Positions 21,901 through 33,975 of a stretch of DNA of 64,000 nt are shown in pieces. The stretch is taken from assembly GCA_001970955.1 (NCBI GenBank), contig MPUH01000192.1:1-64000 (forward strand), in the 5' to 3' direction. Below the pieces are notes generated by a model. It saw nothing but the letters and a program-made list of their open reading frames with translations, made no database searches and had not been told where the DNA came from. Made by a program: the position numbers and the translations under genes. Within the stretch, counting starts at the first letter, position 1. Each line of letters starts with the position of its first letter. The stretch comes from Stentor coeruleus. Taxonomy: Eukaryota; Ciliophora; Heterotrichea; Heterotrichida; Stentoridae.

Positions 21901-23591
21901 TCAATAAACCTTGATGCAATATAAGAATAAGAAACCCCTGCAGCTTTGGAATACACAAAATCATTTAGATAAACTTTACCTGAAATATCAATTAACATTA
22001 TAGAATGCTTAACCCCTAAACGTGGATATTGTGCCATAATCGATATAAAATCATAATCAAAAACCTCTAAAGCTACATCATTAACTTGCATTTTCTTAAT
22101 AAGTGGGTCAAGTAACACCGATGGGGGAATATTCGAGTTCTGTTTAAAAATCAAAGCAAAATTACTCAATATAAACTCTCTAAAATCAGACTGAGAATAA
22201 TTTTCTACTAATAAAAAAGTTAAGGTTCTATACACAATAGCAGCAAAAGTACTGTTTTTATCAGAAAGGAACTCGAATAAAATAAACATGTTACTTATTG
22301 CCATAGTTTTTATAACAATACTCTCATCGCGACAGTTTCTATTTATCAACCCTAAAACACTATTTACAAGGCTTTCATTTTCCCTTATATTTTCAAAAAA
22401 AAACATAACAAGCCTTATAACAAAATTCAGTGACACAGCTCTATAAGGACCCGGTCTTCCAACTTCAGCTTCTTTATTCCCGAAATCAATCCAAAAACCA
22501 ACAACCCCAGAGTTACAAATTTCATCAACAGTTGTCTTACTTTCTATAATAAAACCTAAAAACTCATCAATAAGTTGAATATATTCTTTAGGGTCAATAA
22601 TAATATTTCGTAAATGCACAGTAAAAAGTTCTAAATAGTTATTTTGACTAACATGTAAGAGCATTTCTAATAGATTATGATATATATTTAAACCAAACCT
22701 TTTTATAGCAACCATACATAATTCTAATATTGAATCAAAAATAAACCAATTCCATAAATCGATAGAGAGAAATTTATCACTAAGATCTAAAGCTAGTTTT
22801 GTGATAATAGTAAAAGTTAACTCAACAACTTCTTGGTCTTTACTAAGGATTCCAGGTTTTAAAGCACCCATGACAAATTGTAATGAACCTTCTTCATAAC
22901 CTTTTACTATAAGTTCAGTAAGTCTACTTGTATAATTGTATATTTCTTGTAGCCACATCCTAACAGGTTCAAAATCATTTTTAAGCCCTTTAGCGACAAT
23001 ATGAGCAAGAAATTTACACCCTTGAGCCAATAACCCAGCTCCTTGTTTAGGTTTTAATGAGAAATTGTGACAGAATGAAAGTATTAGGAACTCAAGACAA
23101 GATTCAGAATCTTCTAATGATTTTTCATCGTCTATATTATCTATATCTAATCCATTTTCTGAGTTTTGAACTGGTTTGATTTGTTTATTTAAAGATTTTT
23201 GAGGAGATTTTATTAGTTCAGCTTCATATAATTGGTTAAGAACTTCTATTAACATTTCTCTATCACCACCTATAATTAAACTTTTTGTATCTGGATCTAA
23301 GTTTATATTGAATAATTGTAATGCTTGGGATAAAATATTCCAATTGTATAATTTTGCCGCTGGGGTTAATGCTTGTTTTAATGTATTTATTTCTGGAAGT
23401 GGTGTTGAGAGTCTATCAAGTTTATTCTATGTAGCAGTTACTTTTAGTTGATTTAATCTTTTGATAAGTTTGGTAAAAGCATGACCTGATTCGAAAGTTT
23501 GTATAAGATCAGCTGGGATTTCGTCACGAGTTGTTAGATGGAATAAGCCTGTTGACTTAAGCCAGTTGTAAATGTTTTCTGGGACTTCCAT
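18960..23591 (-). CDS. Large CH-like/helical-repeat/coiled-coil protein, probably axonemal
   Basis: Exons 23591-23442 and 23426-18960 flank a 15-nt intron at 23427-23441 (gtaactgctacatag); the product is 1538 residues. Residues about 1-115 resemble a divergent calponin-homology domain of the SPEF/CLAMP kind (YNWLKSTG, FESGHAFTKLIKRLN, KLYNWNILSQALQLFNI). Residues about 150-690 are helical and armadillo-like. A charged helix follows (about 720-790), then a folded region with HDLSLVYDEG and a DLHADRKFKIFDGEYIKIM segment, a proline-rich linker, a long K/E/R coiled coil (about 1140-1300), a helical EF-like tail and an RS-rich C-terminus (about 1500-1538). The architecture fits a ciliary central-pair or microtubule protein, but I cannot name an orthologue. 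A T-run at about 20371-20387 encodes a KKKKK tract. Confidence 0.8.
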
Positions 23592-24772
23592 TTTTTATAT
23601 GCTTGGGTTTGGAGTAGGAGTTTTTATAGTTTTTTTTGGATGTGAAGGTTTTTGGTTAGAGTTTTGCGAAGAAGATAATTTTTTATTTTTATGTTGTGCT
23701 AAGAATAGGGGTTTTTAGTATTTTAATATTGGATTATAAGTTTTTGGATTAGGTTTTGTATTGGATTTTAGTTATTTTGTGTGTAATAAGGTGGATTGTT
23801 AGAAAATTTAATTAGATTTGGAGGCTTGTGGTTTAAGAATTTAGTTTAGGTTTTGGGAAAAGTTTAAATGTAATTTTTTATTATGGGAATAATATATAAA
23901 GCTTAGATTAATAATTGCTTTATATGGTTTATGGATATTTTTGATGCTGAAATTTGTTGAGTGTGACTTGAAGAATAATGATAATATAAATGATTTTATA
24001 TAAGATGTAGTTTTTAGTTAGATTATTCGATTGATCTTAATTTTGTATATAAGTATCAGATAAAATACACAAATTTTGATGGAGTTAAAGTGTTTGGGGT
24101 TGGAACATAAATCGTTTAGTCAAATTTTTTTATGTATTTTCAACTTCATAAACACTAATACATAATTACTATAAACTAATATAATACAATTACTTTATAC
24201 CTTAGTAATTTATTATATCTTAAAGCCAAAATCATCTGATAATTACATCAATAATAGTTTTCTCTATATATTCATATTTATATAAAATAATACATTTTAC
24301 CTTACAATTTCTATTCCATCATAATACCAATCCTAAATGAAACCTATCTAAACCTTAAACCAACCCTAAAATCTTAATCTATCATCCAAAACTTCCACAC
24401 AAAATCAACTCTTACAATATCAAAATAATCATACCACTTATCATGAAAAAAAAAACCCAAACTTTAAAACTCGCAATTTATCTTTATTTTAATTCTAAAT
24501 CCAACCACATCCAATGATAACCCATAAACTCTTCATCAAACCTCATCATTTCATTTCAATCCTACGCAAAACCTAACCGCATATTCCTAAAAACCATAAA
24601 ACAATCCTCAATCCTACACAAGACCTTCAAAAATTAAAATTCCTAAAAAACCCAAATCATAAATCCCAACTTCCAAAAACCTCCTCTAAAAATCCCAATT
24701 ATTCATCTTAAAACTTCAAATCTCCAAGCTAACCCTTTCTTTTTTCAGCCAAACTATAAGCAAATTAATTTA
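23592..24772. other. Intergenic with sharp strand-skew switch
   Basis: About 1.2 kb between two minus-strand genes. On the plus strand 23592 to about 24110 is G/T-rich and about 24130-24772 is A/C-rich, a clean switch. This matches upstream and downstream flanks of minus-strand genes elsewhere in the window. No gene or repeat was recognised. Confidence 0.65.
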
Positions 24773-25084
24773 TTATTTCTGTAAGAACGAATTCGGCAAC
24801 GCAACATAAAAACTATCTACAATGCTACCTTGATTAGTACAAGTCCTCAACCCTCCTATCTTCTTATTCCCCGAGCAACAAAATGATGAAAAAGCATCAG
24901 TAGATTCAGTTAATGACTTATATTTTTTGTATTCAAGCCATTCTTTCAAAGGAGGTGATTCTGATTCAGAACTCAGACTTAATTCATTGAATTTACTTGA
25001 ACTTCCTTCATCACCCAAAATATTATTCTCATTAACAAATTCAGCAGCTTTAATTTCACTAGGCAAAAAAACGCAACAGCCCAT
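24773..25084 (-). CDS. Small protein with dual-acylation N-terminus (MGCC)
   Basis: A 103-residue protein if started at the internal ATG at 25084, giving MGCCVFLPSE. Gly2 followed by two cysteines is the classic signal for N-myristoylation plus palmitoylation, so this start is chosen over the ATG ten codons earlier (25114), which would bury it. The rest is serine- and acid-rich with an FCCSG pair in the middle and no recognised domain. It is predicted to be a membrane-anchored cortical or ciliary-membrane peptide; the function is unknown. Confidence 0.6.
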   Translation of the reverse strand: MGCCVFLPSEIKAAEFVNENNILGDEGSSSKFNELSLSSESESPPLKEWLEYKKYKSLTESTDAFSSFCCSGNKKIGGLRTCTNQGSIVDSFYVALPNSFLQK

Positions 25085-25267
25085 ATTTTTATTATCTTCA
25101 GCAGCATAAATCATGTAAAAATGTTTTTATTTAGAAGCCATACTAGTGAATATAGAAGAGTTCATAGTGAAGAAGGGGCAAAACCAAGGAAGATTAGTTA
25201 TAAGAGCAATTGTGAAGATGTACTGTTTATATAGGCAAGTGAATGTTTTTTCTATGATATAAGATCA

Positions 25268-26335
25268 ATGATAATAAAATCAGCTAATTTCACTGAAGCT
25301 TGTGATATAGCGGTTAAGCATAATAAAAGCCTAAACCCTTATGCTATGGTGTTCATAGGACTTGAAGATGAGCAGATTTGGGAAATCCGTAGACTTTACA
25401 ATCTACACCCTTTATTAGACTCAGAATGCGAATCTTCTTATTTTAACAACAAAGACTCGATGCTTGTTTTTGACGACTGTCTTTTTGTCATCATCAACGA
25501 CGCTGACTATAAAAATGATGATCCTGAAACCCCACTTTCACTTAAAATCATCAAACGCGATAATTTCATACTAATTTTTTGTGAAGATGATCTTTATTGT
25601 ATTGATAGAGTATTTCAAGAAAACTCCTTTGCAAATCTAAACGACAGTTCTCCACAGAAAATCAAAACCATGTTTAATTCAGAAGAAAAAGATTCAACAA
25701 TTCCTGAGTTTTGGTTTGAAATAACAGAAGCAAATGGTTGTTCTCCAACTGAAATCATAATAGTTCGTTTATATGAATCACTTTATTGTAGACTTGAAGC
25801 TTTTATATTAGATGCTGATTTAGAAGCAAGAGAATGTTTAGATAGATGTAGGGTTATTGGTCCTGATGATAGAGTTGATTTTATTATAAGACTTAGTTCA
25901 AATCAGAAAAGGCTTATTTATTTGTTTGATTTAGTTGACCCAAAGATAAAAATTTTACAGAAACTTGTTGGATCAGAAAATGTATCGAAAGGGTTAAAAC
26001 ATTATTTAATGTCATTGCTTTCGAAGACTTATGTTTTTCAACAAAGATTAAGAATGAGTCAAAGTATGTTGAATACTGCTGAACATATTTATTCGGTACA
26101 GGTTGATCAAGCTTTGAATGACTATTCAGATAAGTTGAATGAAATTTCGAGATATTTTTCAGCATTTTCTGCTATTTTTTTACCGTTGAATCTTATTGCT
26201 GGGTATTTTGGTATGAATGTTATAGTACCTGGGCAGATGTATGAAAATTTGAACACTTTTATTATTATATGTGGGATTTGTATAGGCATTTTTATCCTTT
26301 TGGTGATTTACTATAAAATCAAAAAGTGGATATAG
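25268..26335 (+). CDS. CorA-family divalent cation transporter
   Basis: A 355-residue protein with the CorA layout: an alpha/beta cytosolic N-domain (residues about 1-150), a long helical stalk (about 155-285), then two transmembrane helices at the C-terminus. The first TM helix ends in the signature LNLIAGYFGMNV, the GMN selectivity motif of Mg2+ channels, and the second is TFIIICGICIGIFILLVIYY. After GMN the usual MPE loop reads VIVPGQ, a relaxed version seen in eukaryotic and ZntB-type members. It works as a pentamer. Transported ion: Mg2+ most likely; Ni2+, Co2+ or Zn2+ are possible. No introns. Confidence 0.88.
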   Translation: MIIKSANFTEACDIAVKHNKSLNPYAMVFIGLEDEQIWEIRRLYNLHPLLDSECESSYFNNKDSMLVFDDCLFVIINDADYKNDDPETPLSLKIIKRDNFILIFCEDDLYCIDRVFQENSFANLNDSSPQKIKTMFNSEEKDSTIPEFWFEITEANGCSPTEIIIVRLYESLYCRLEAFILDADLEARECLDRCRVIGPDDRVDFIIRLSSNQKRLIYLFDLVDPKIKILQKLVGSENVSKGLKHYLMSLLSKTYVFQQRLRMSQSMLNTAEHIYSVQVDQALNDYSDKLNEISRYFSAFSAIFLPLNLIAGYFGMNVIVPGQMYENLNTFIIICGICIGIFILLVIYYKIKKWI

Positions 26336-26618
26336 GTAGTATTATGTTGATTATAATTATAGTTTATGAATTTAATAGTTGAACTTCACTTTTAAAGACT
26401 AATCTTATTATTTACATACAGTTTTAATTTGTTTTATATAAACACAAGAATAATTATCATAAAAAATTACACCTTAGGCTTATTTTAACATATGCACATT
26501 CACATAAATCTTAATTGAATTCTCAGTCAAAACAATATAAGAAAATAAAATGTTTTCCTTTAAAAAAAAAATCAAAGGTTGCCCTTTTTTAAAAAGCCTT
26601 TGCTGTGTAAATATATAA

Positions 26619-27293
26619 ATGTGGTTAGAAAATGTAAAAAGAAGAGTTAAAGCTAGGCATTTAGATGTTTTAGCTGATCGTCTTGATGCTGCTGGTATGA
26701 TGAAAGAATTTTATATAACCATCCGTAAGGCAAGATCTATAGTAACAATACCTTACCAAAATGATTTTTTAGCCATAATCCAAATCTTAACTGATGAAAT
26801 TTGGAAGGCAAATAAGCAGGCTCACTCTACCCAAGCTGACGAACAGTCAAAACCTGAAAACCTTTCTACTAACAAAACTCTTGAAAAATCTTCAATTAGT
26901 ACAACCAAGAATAACTTCAAAAAATCCTTCCCATCAATCGACCTCCCATCTCCATCAAGTATTAGAAATTTCACATTCATAGAAAATACTCTTAACAGAT
27001 CAGGATCAGAATCATTTCTTTCGTCACCAAAATACAAAAACCCAATTTCACAAGAAATTGCTTACATGGTAAAAAATAAATAGTCAACATTTTCTTTTCC
27101 TAAAGGTAGTGCAACATTTACAAGAACTAAAAGATTAATATCAAATATTATCCCTAGTAACACAGGACCAGGACCAGGTAGTTATTTCTGTGACCCCCGA
27201 ACAACAAGAAATTTACCCTGTAGTTCACTCAGAACCTCAATCCCATCCTGCAGATCCTCTAAAAACTTATCCTTATCTCTGATAAAATTCTAA
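26619..27293 (+). CDS. STPGR (SHIPPO)-like small protein, two exons
   Basis: Exons 26619-27068 and 27084-27293 flank a 15-nt intron at 27069-27083 (gtaaaaaataaatag), giving 219 residues. The N-terminal 70 residues are helical and basic (MWLENVKRRVKARHLD), and the middle is Ser/Pro-rich. The second exon has FPKGSATFTR and NTGPGPGSYFCDP; PGPGxY is the core of the sperm-tail PG-rich repeat found in axonemal and microtubule-associated proteins. Only one full PG repeat is present, so family placement is tentative. TAA lies directly before the ATG. The next gene starts 43 nt downstream on the same strand. Confidence 0.68.
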
Positions 27294-27336
27294 TAGATAA
27301 CTTTTTATTCTAAAAAAACAAACTAACATTAATATT

Positions 27337-28776
27337 ATGAGTACCCAAGACCTTCATTCAGCTTGCAAGACAGGAAACATCATGTTAATAAAACTTGCAT
27401 ATGAGTCTAATCCTAAAAGAATCAATGAAAAAGATACACAGGTATTATCAAAATAGCTTGGCTGGACTGCATTATATCGAACTGTTGTATCTAGTCGTTT
27501 AGAAGCTGCGAAATTTTTATTAGAACAAGGTGCTGATCCTAATATTTCTAATAACCTAGGAGAAACTGCACTTCATCAAGCAGCTGATAATGGTAGTATT
27601 CATATGGCGAAATTATTAATTGAATTTGGAGCTAAAGTGAATCATCAACAAAATGAAGGGGATACTCCTTTACATCATGCTGCTTTTAGAGGAGATGCTG
27701 ATATGATAATGTTTTTATTAGAAGAAAAAGGAAATCCAAATATTCAAAATTATGTTGTAAAAAATATATAGTCTGGGAGAACTTCTTTACATTATGCTGT
27801 TGATTGTGGATATATTGACTGTGTAAAAATTATGATGAGATATGGAGCTGATGCTTATATTCAGGACAATAAAACAAAGAGAGCTTTTGAATTGACTGAG
27901 GATTTGGAGATGAGAAAAGTGTTGGGAAAAAGTGTTTTGAATAGGTTTGAAGATATTAAAAAAGATGAGGATTTAGGGAGTTTAGAGGATTTTGAAGGGG
28001 TTTTAGAAAGTGTTTGTTGTAAGAAAGCTAAGAAGGTTCATGATGATTTTGAGGTTTTTGGTTGTGATAAATTTATTTCGGATTTGGATAATGATTATAG
28101 TCAGATGGTTAATAGTGGATCATTTATGAAAAATACCAAGACTGAAACTACAGCTTTAAGCAGCCATAAAAGTACAGGACAGAATAAACTAGAAATATAC
28201 CCGATTTATGATTGGTTAGAAAAAATACAACTTGCACAATATTATGAATTAATAGTATCAGCAGGTTATACTTCTTTAGATTTACTAATTAAAAACCCTG
28301 CAGCCGCTATTAGAATTTTTATTGATAGTATTTCAAACCCAGGTCATAAAAGAAGATTAATGTTTTATTTATATGAAGAAACCAAAAATGAGTCTAGAAA
28401 TGTTATTAAGTACAAAAAATCTAATAAAAGCTTTTTTAAATGCTGTGGAGCTTCAGGTGGGAATACTCAAGGATTTTATTCGATTCCCTCGGTGTTAGAT
28501 TGGTTAAGGGAAATTCATATGGAAAGGTATTTTGAGACTTTTGTTAAAGCTGGCTATGATGATTATGAGTCTCTTGTACTTATGTGTGGAAGTGATTTTG
28601 CTTTAAATGAAGATGTACTTAAGGATGATTTAAAAATTACTAATGAAAAACATAAGAAAAGGATACTAAGGAAAATTGAAGCTGATCACTTGAACTTTTG
28701 CAGTAGGATGTCGATGGGCAGGATTTCTTTTGATGAACCGAAAAATGTGGCCTGTGAGTCATGCTCAATTTTTTAA
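27337..28776 (+). CDS. Ankyrin-SAM-SAM protein with C-terminal CaaX
   Basis: Three exons (27337-27441, 27457-27756, 27772-28776) flank two 15-nt introns (gtattatcaaaatag, gtaaaaaatatatag), giving 469 residues. Residues about 1-170 contain four to five ankyrin repeats (GWTALYRTV, GETALHQAADNG, GDTPLHHAAFRG, GRTSLHYAVDCG). Two SAM domains follow, at about 285-350 (IYDWLEKIQLAQYYELIVSAGY) and about 385-450 (VLDWLREIHMERYFETFVKAGY), separated by a short FFKCCGASGG linker. The protein ends CSIF, a CaaX box with phenylalanine, suggesting prenylation and membrane attachment. It is probably a scaffold that polymerises through SAM domains at a membrane. Intron 2 falls inside an ankyrin repeat without breaking it. 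Confidence 0.85.
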
Positions 28777-29186
28777 GTATTTTTTTAGTATATTTTAATT
28801 GATAAATTTTAAATAAACTTTGTATAAACTGCAATTTACTATAAGTTTCTATGCTTTCACTATAGATTTAGTAGAATTTTACTTATGAATTTTATATACA
28901 AGAAATATAAATATGATTTATATTCTTATGTGTATATCATTAAGCATCTTCTACTTCAATCATTACTTTTTACTATTTTTATATCCTTTGATAATTTCAA
29001 TGATTTCCATAACTTTCTGTTTATTTTTTGTTATCGGCTAATCCATAGATACTTTATCCTGAGAAATATTTTTAGCTTCAATATCAATTACAATCCAAAG
29101 AAATGTCTTCAGCAAGAAAATTTTGACACTTTTTCCAGATATTTCATTGCTCCCATATTTATTTTTTTGAATAAAAGATTATATAA
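28777..29186. other. Intergenic, nothing recognised
   Basis: About 410 bp between convergent genes. A 101-codon frame at 28885-29190 has Phe/Ile/Tyr-rich low-complexity composition and ends inside the neighbouring stop, so it is not called. Confidence 0.6.
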
Positions 29187-30845
29187 TTAGGCTAGTGGGT
29201 TTGCCAGCTGGGCTACCCATTGAGGAATTAGATATGCTAAGTGCCCATAGGTCTTAAAGTCTCTTTTATCAGGCTGATCAAGTCTATAATAAAACTCTAA
29301 AGAATAAAGCATGATAATCAATCCCATCATTATAATAAGAAAAGTCCACACAATAACATTATAAAACTTCGAAGCTTTACTATTAAACGATATCATAAAA
29401 GCTCCAGGTATCGCAATAATAAAAAAAATATAAGGGAAAAAGAATCCAAGAGAAAAATCTATAATAACTTCACATAATATTCCACTTATCAAAAACACAA
29501 CAACTCTTGCTAATCCAGGTCCTATTGTATTATTTGTAAATCTTTGTATATCCATGAATATATAAGTATGTAGCCATTCATAGATAATAACACTGATTTT
29601 CCTATAAAAAGTCCCGAAATTTTTAGCATTCCACCAATCGTCATAGAATTTCCTATCAGCAAAACTCAGGATTTCTGCAAAAATAGAAAACCAAGCATGC
29701 ATTACAGCAAAGAAAATCAGTAAAAATACCATAGTCCCAGGGAGCATTGATCTGAACCATGATAAAAGTACAGCTTGAGAATTTGTTATGTTTTTTGAAG
29801 CTAGTTTGAATTCAGGAACGCAAAAGGCTTTAAAAATTAAAGCTGTATATACAATAGAACCAAAAAAATCAAATAAATGCACAGATAAGTTTTTCCATCT
29901 AATTGATCTATCGATTTTTGGATATGAATCCCTATAAATCAGTGTTGGGGCCAAGAGGTAATATGCATATCTTTGAACTTCTTCCCCAAAACTTTTTATA
30001 TTAAGTTTTGGGATAACCATATCTATCGGCTTTAACTCAGCAGCACTCTTTGGGATAATATCCGCATATCTATTTTTCCCATTCCCATATAGTAATTTTT
30101 CTCTAAAATATGAATGCATTTTCATTGAAATCCTAATCATTTCACACAAAACGATAAAACAACAAGAAGTAGGCAAATTCTCACTTATAAGTTTAAAAAC
30201 AATAAAATAGTTTAAAAACCCTATAGACAATATATGCATAAAAAATAGTAGTAAAAATGGACGATATGCTTGTTGGACTATGGCAATTGTTATAAAACTC
30301 CAAACATTCATCAAAACACATAAAGTAACAACCATTTCTGGCTTTCCGAAACTTGTTGATAAAAGATACCCACTTAAAATATTATTACTATCAAGAATAT
30401 CTTTAGCGAATTCAGCAACACCAAAATTAACTAAAATAGCTAAGAAAATATTATAAATAGTTCTGAAATCTTTACTATAAAGAAGTTTTGATATTGGTGC
30501 TGATCTTTTACGATGTACTTTTTCATAAAGTATGTTTTTTTTTGATATTGAAGGTTGTGAGGATTTAGTAAATTTATGTGTTGATAAATTTTTACTGTCA
30601 ATATCTGAGTTGAATTTCTCAAGGATATCAGTGATTTTTAAAGTAAAATCATAACGAGTTTTTGCGATACGTTGCTGTAGGAGTTCAGATGCTTGGTCTT
30701 CTAAAAGAGCTAATTTATCTTCAATTTCCTTAAGTCTTGGGGAAGGTTTAGAGATTTGTAACTTGTCTAGACTTGATAAGATCTTTGCCAGTTTTTCCTT
30801 TAGGTTTGACACTTTATCGGAAGTCTGTTGAGGATCTTCAGCCAT
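29187..30845 (-). CDS. Sterol O-acyltransferase-like MBOAT with altered catalytic residue
   Basis: A 552-residue, multi-TM protein. Residues 1-130 are a charged, partly coiled-coil cytosolic N-domain; the rest has eight to nine hydrophobic segments. The ACAT/DGAT1 signature FYDDWWNAKNFGTFYRKI and the following YEWLHTYIFMDIQRF match the SOAT family, and the end (FFFPYIFFI, NVIVWTFLI, YSLEFYYRL) follows the human SOAT C-terminus. SOAT enzymes esterify sterols with acyl-CoA in the ER. The catalytic histidine (human SOAT1 H460, in the HEY motif) is replaced: the equivalent segment is SGILCEVIIDF, with Cys458 encoded at 29472-29474. The Asn of the WWN motif is kept. The enzyme is probably inactive, rewired or non-canonical. 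The start has TAA directly upstream. Confidence 0.85.
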   Translation of the reverse strand: MAEDPQQTSDKVSNLKEKLAKILSSLDKLQISKPSPRLKEIEDKLALLEDQASELLQQRIAKTRYDFTLKITDILEKFNSDIDSKNLSTHKFTKSSQPSISKKNILYEKVHRKRSAPISKLLYSKDFRTIYNIFLAILVNFGVAEFAKDILDSNNILSGYLLSTSFGKPEMVVTLCVLMNVWSFITIAIVQQAYRPFLLLFFMHILSIGFLNYFIVFKLISENLPTSCCFIVLCEMIRISMKMHSYFREKLLYGNGKNRYADIIPKSAAELKPIDMVIPKLNIKSFGEEVQRYAYYLLAPTLIYRDSYPKIDRSIRWKNLSVHLFDFFGSIVYTALIFKAFCVPEFKLASKNITNSQAVLLSWFRSMLPGTMVFLLIFFAVMHAWFSIFAEILSFADRKFYDDWWNAKNFGTFYRKISVIIYEWLHTYIFMDIQRFTNNTIGPGLARVVVFLISGILCEVIIDFSLGFFFPYIFFIIAIPGAFMISFNSKASKFYNVIVWTFLIIMMGLIIMLYSLEFYYRLDQPDKRDFKTYGHLAYLIPQWVAQLANPLA

Positions 30846-31692
30846 TTATTAAGTGTTGAGGTATATTATTTTAGAATTCTTTAGAAAAATATTAGATATT
30901 AAGATATAAGTGATAGATTAAGATAGGAATATATATAGAATTTATTGAATTAGTTTATATGAGGAGAATTTATTTAGGTTAGATATTGTGATGGTGTTTA
31001 TGGAAATAGGTTAGAGTATTATGAAGTTGCATTTGATATTTTATTATTTATATGTTTATATTGTGTTTTTATGCTTATGAATAATGATTTTATAATACTA
31101 GGAAAGATGTAAAGATATGAAATTAATATACTGAGATATTTGGTGAATATATTTTTGGATATTTTATAGGGTAAGATGCTTAGATATTTAAAAAGAAAAA
31201 GAATTTAAACTTAAATATGAATGTATTTGGAATTGGTATAATATAAATAGGTTTATTGTGTGGAGATATTTATGTTTGTGATAAACATTATAGTTTATAG
31301 TAAAGTCTAATATTAATTAGAATGTATAAATGGTTTTAATGATACTGAACTATTATTATTTATCCTTTCTATATATATTTTATAATATTAGATTTACGTA
31401 TATTAGAAAAAAATATTTAGCACATATGAATTTTTTTTTTATAATCTAAACTCTACCCACAACTAAAACCCTTCAAATATTAAAAAGTCCTAAACCATAT
31501 CAATGCCAACATTACATATAATTACAACAACTTCTTCTAAAAATCCTTGTTTAATCAAAAACTTTCATATCACATATTCTAAAAATTCATAAATCATATC
31601 AAATATCTTCATCCAAAATCCTCCCCATACTTTAAATCATCCAAAATCCTTTCCCCAACAAATATTCTCAAAAAATCTATCCTAAATCTTAT
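30846..31692. other. Intergenic with strand-skew switch
   Basis: About 850 bp between two minus-strand genes: G over C on the plus strand from 30846 to about 31350, then C over G from about 31440 to 31692. No other content was recognised. Confidence 0.6.
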
Positions 31693-32142
31693 CTATTTCT
31701 TAGAAGAAGAACCCTTAGCATTTTGTGCAGCTTCTCTCTCATTCCTTTTCTTTTCAATATGCAAAAACCTTTTCTTTTCATGTTTCGGGACATTCTTAGC
31801 CTCTCTCTTCGGTAAAACAACAATAGATTTCCCTTTCCTAGAATTTCTCACTTCCCTATATTCATCAATTTCATCATTAGCCTGTTGATCATTTTCTTGA
31901 ATAGGAAAAGGGAAAATAAACTCATTAATCCCATAATCAAAATACTTAATCATCGCATCACCTTTTAAAGGTGTTCTAGCAACTCTATTTCCCGTTCTAA
32001 GATTACCCCCAATGATTTCATTCCAAATCCTACACCTTGCCATGAGCATTTTTTGACTAGGTGTTAAATTATTTGGAGTAATTTTCGATAATACACTAGG
32101 TTTGAAAGCAATTTTAAAAACCTCAGGGATTTTATTTGCCAT
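31693..32142 (-). CDS. MRPS33: Mitochondrial small-subunit ribosomal protein mS33-like
   Basis: A 149-residue basic protein. The stretch ARCRIWNEIIGG followed by RTGNRVARTPLKGDAMIKYF resembles the fungal/animal mS33 (MRPS33, Rsm27) core, which has a -xIFG---xxRTGxKVLRxxLKG---xxYY pattern. The C-terminus is a lysine-rich, mostly helical extension (KKRFLHIEKKRNE) as is usual for mitochondrial ribosomal proteins. Length exceeds the ~106-residue animal protein because of that tail. The assignment rests on one conserved block. It is transcribed divergently from the DEAD-box helicase with only 55 bp between the two start codons. Confidence 0.62.
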   Translation of the reverse strand: MANKIPEVFKIAFKPSVLSKITPNNLTPSQKMLMARCRIWNEIIGGNLRTGNRVARTPLKGDAMIKYFDYGINEFIFPFPIQENDQQANDEIDEYREVRNSRKGKSIVVLPKREAKNVPKHEKKRFLHIEKKRNEREAAQNAKGSSSKK

Positions 32143-32197
32143 TTTATTACAAACTCAAATTAGTTATGATATTTATTAATGCCCCCATACAATAAAT

Positions 32198-33804
<1,607 letters not shown>

Positions 33805-33975
33805 GGATATAGGTAATATTTTTAGATAAAAATAGAATTGGTTAGAAAATAGTGTAGAAGGGTGGGAAATTAGGAATTGAAAGTGTGTTTTTGAGTGGCG
33901 ATTTTTTTTATGTATGATTTTTTTAGGATTTAAGGTTAGAAAAGGTTAAAATCGTATTTTTTAAAGATACTTAGC

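Noticed and set aside
28885-29190. 101-codon plus-strand frame between convergent genes
   Set aside because: Low-complexity Phe/Ile/Tyr composition, ends inside the neighbouring gene's stop, no domain.
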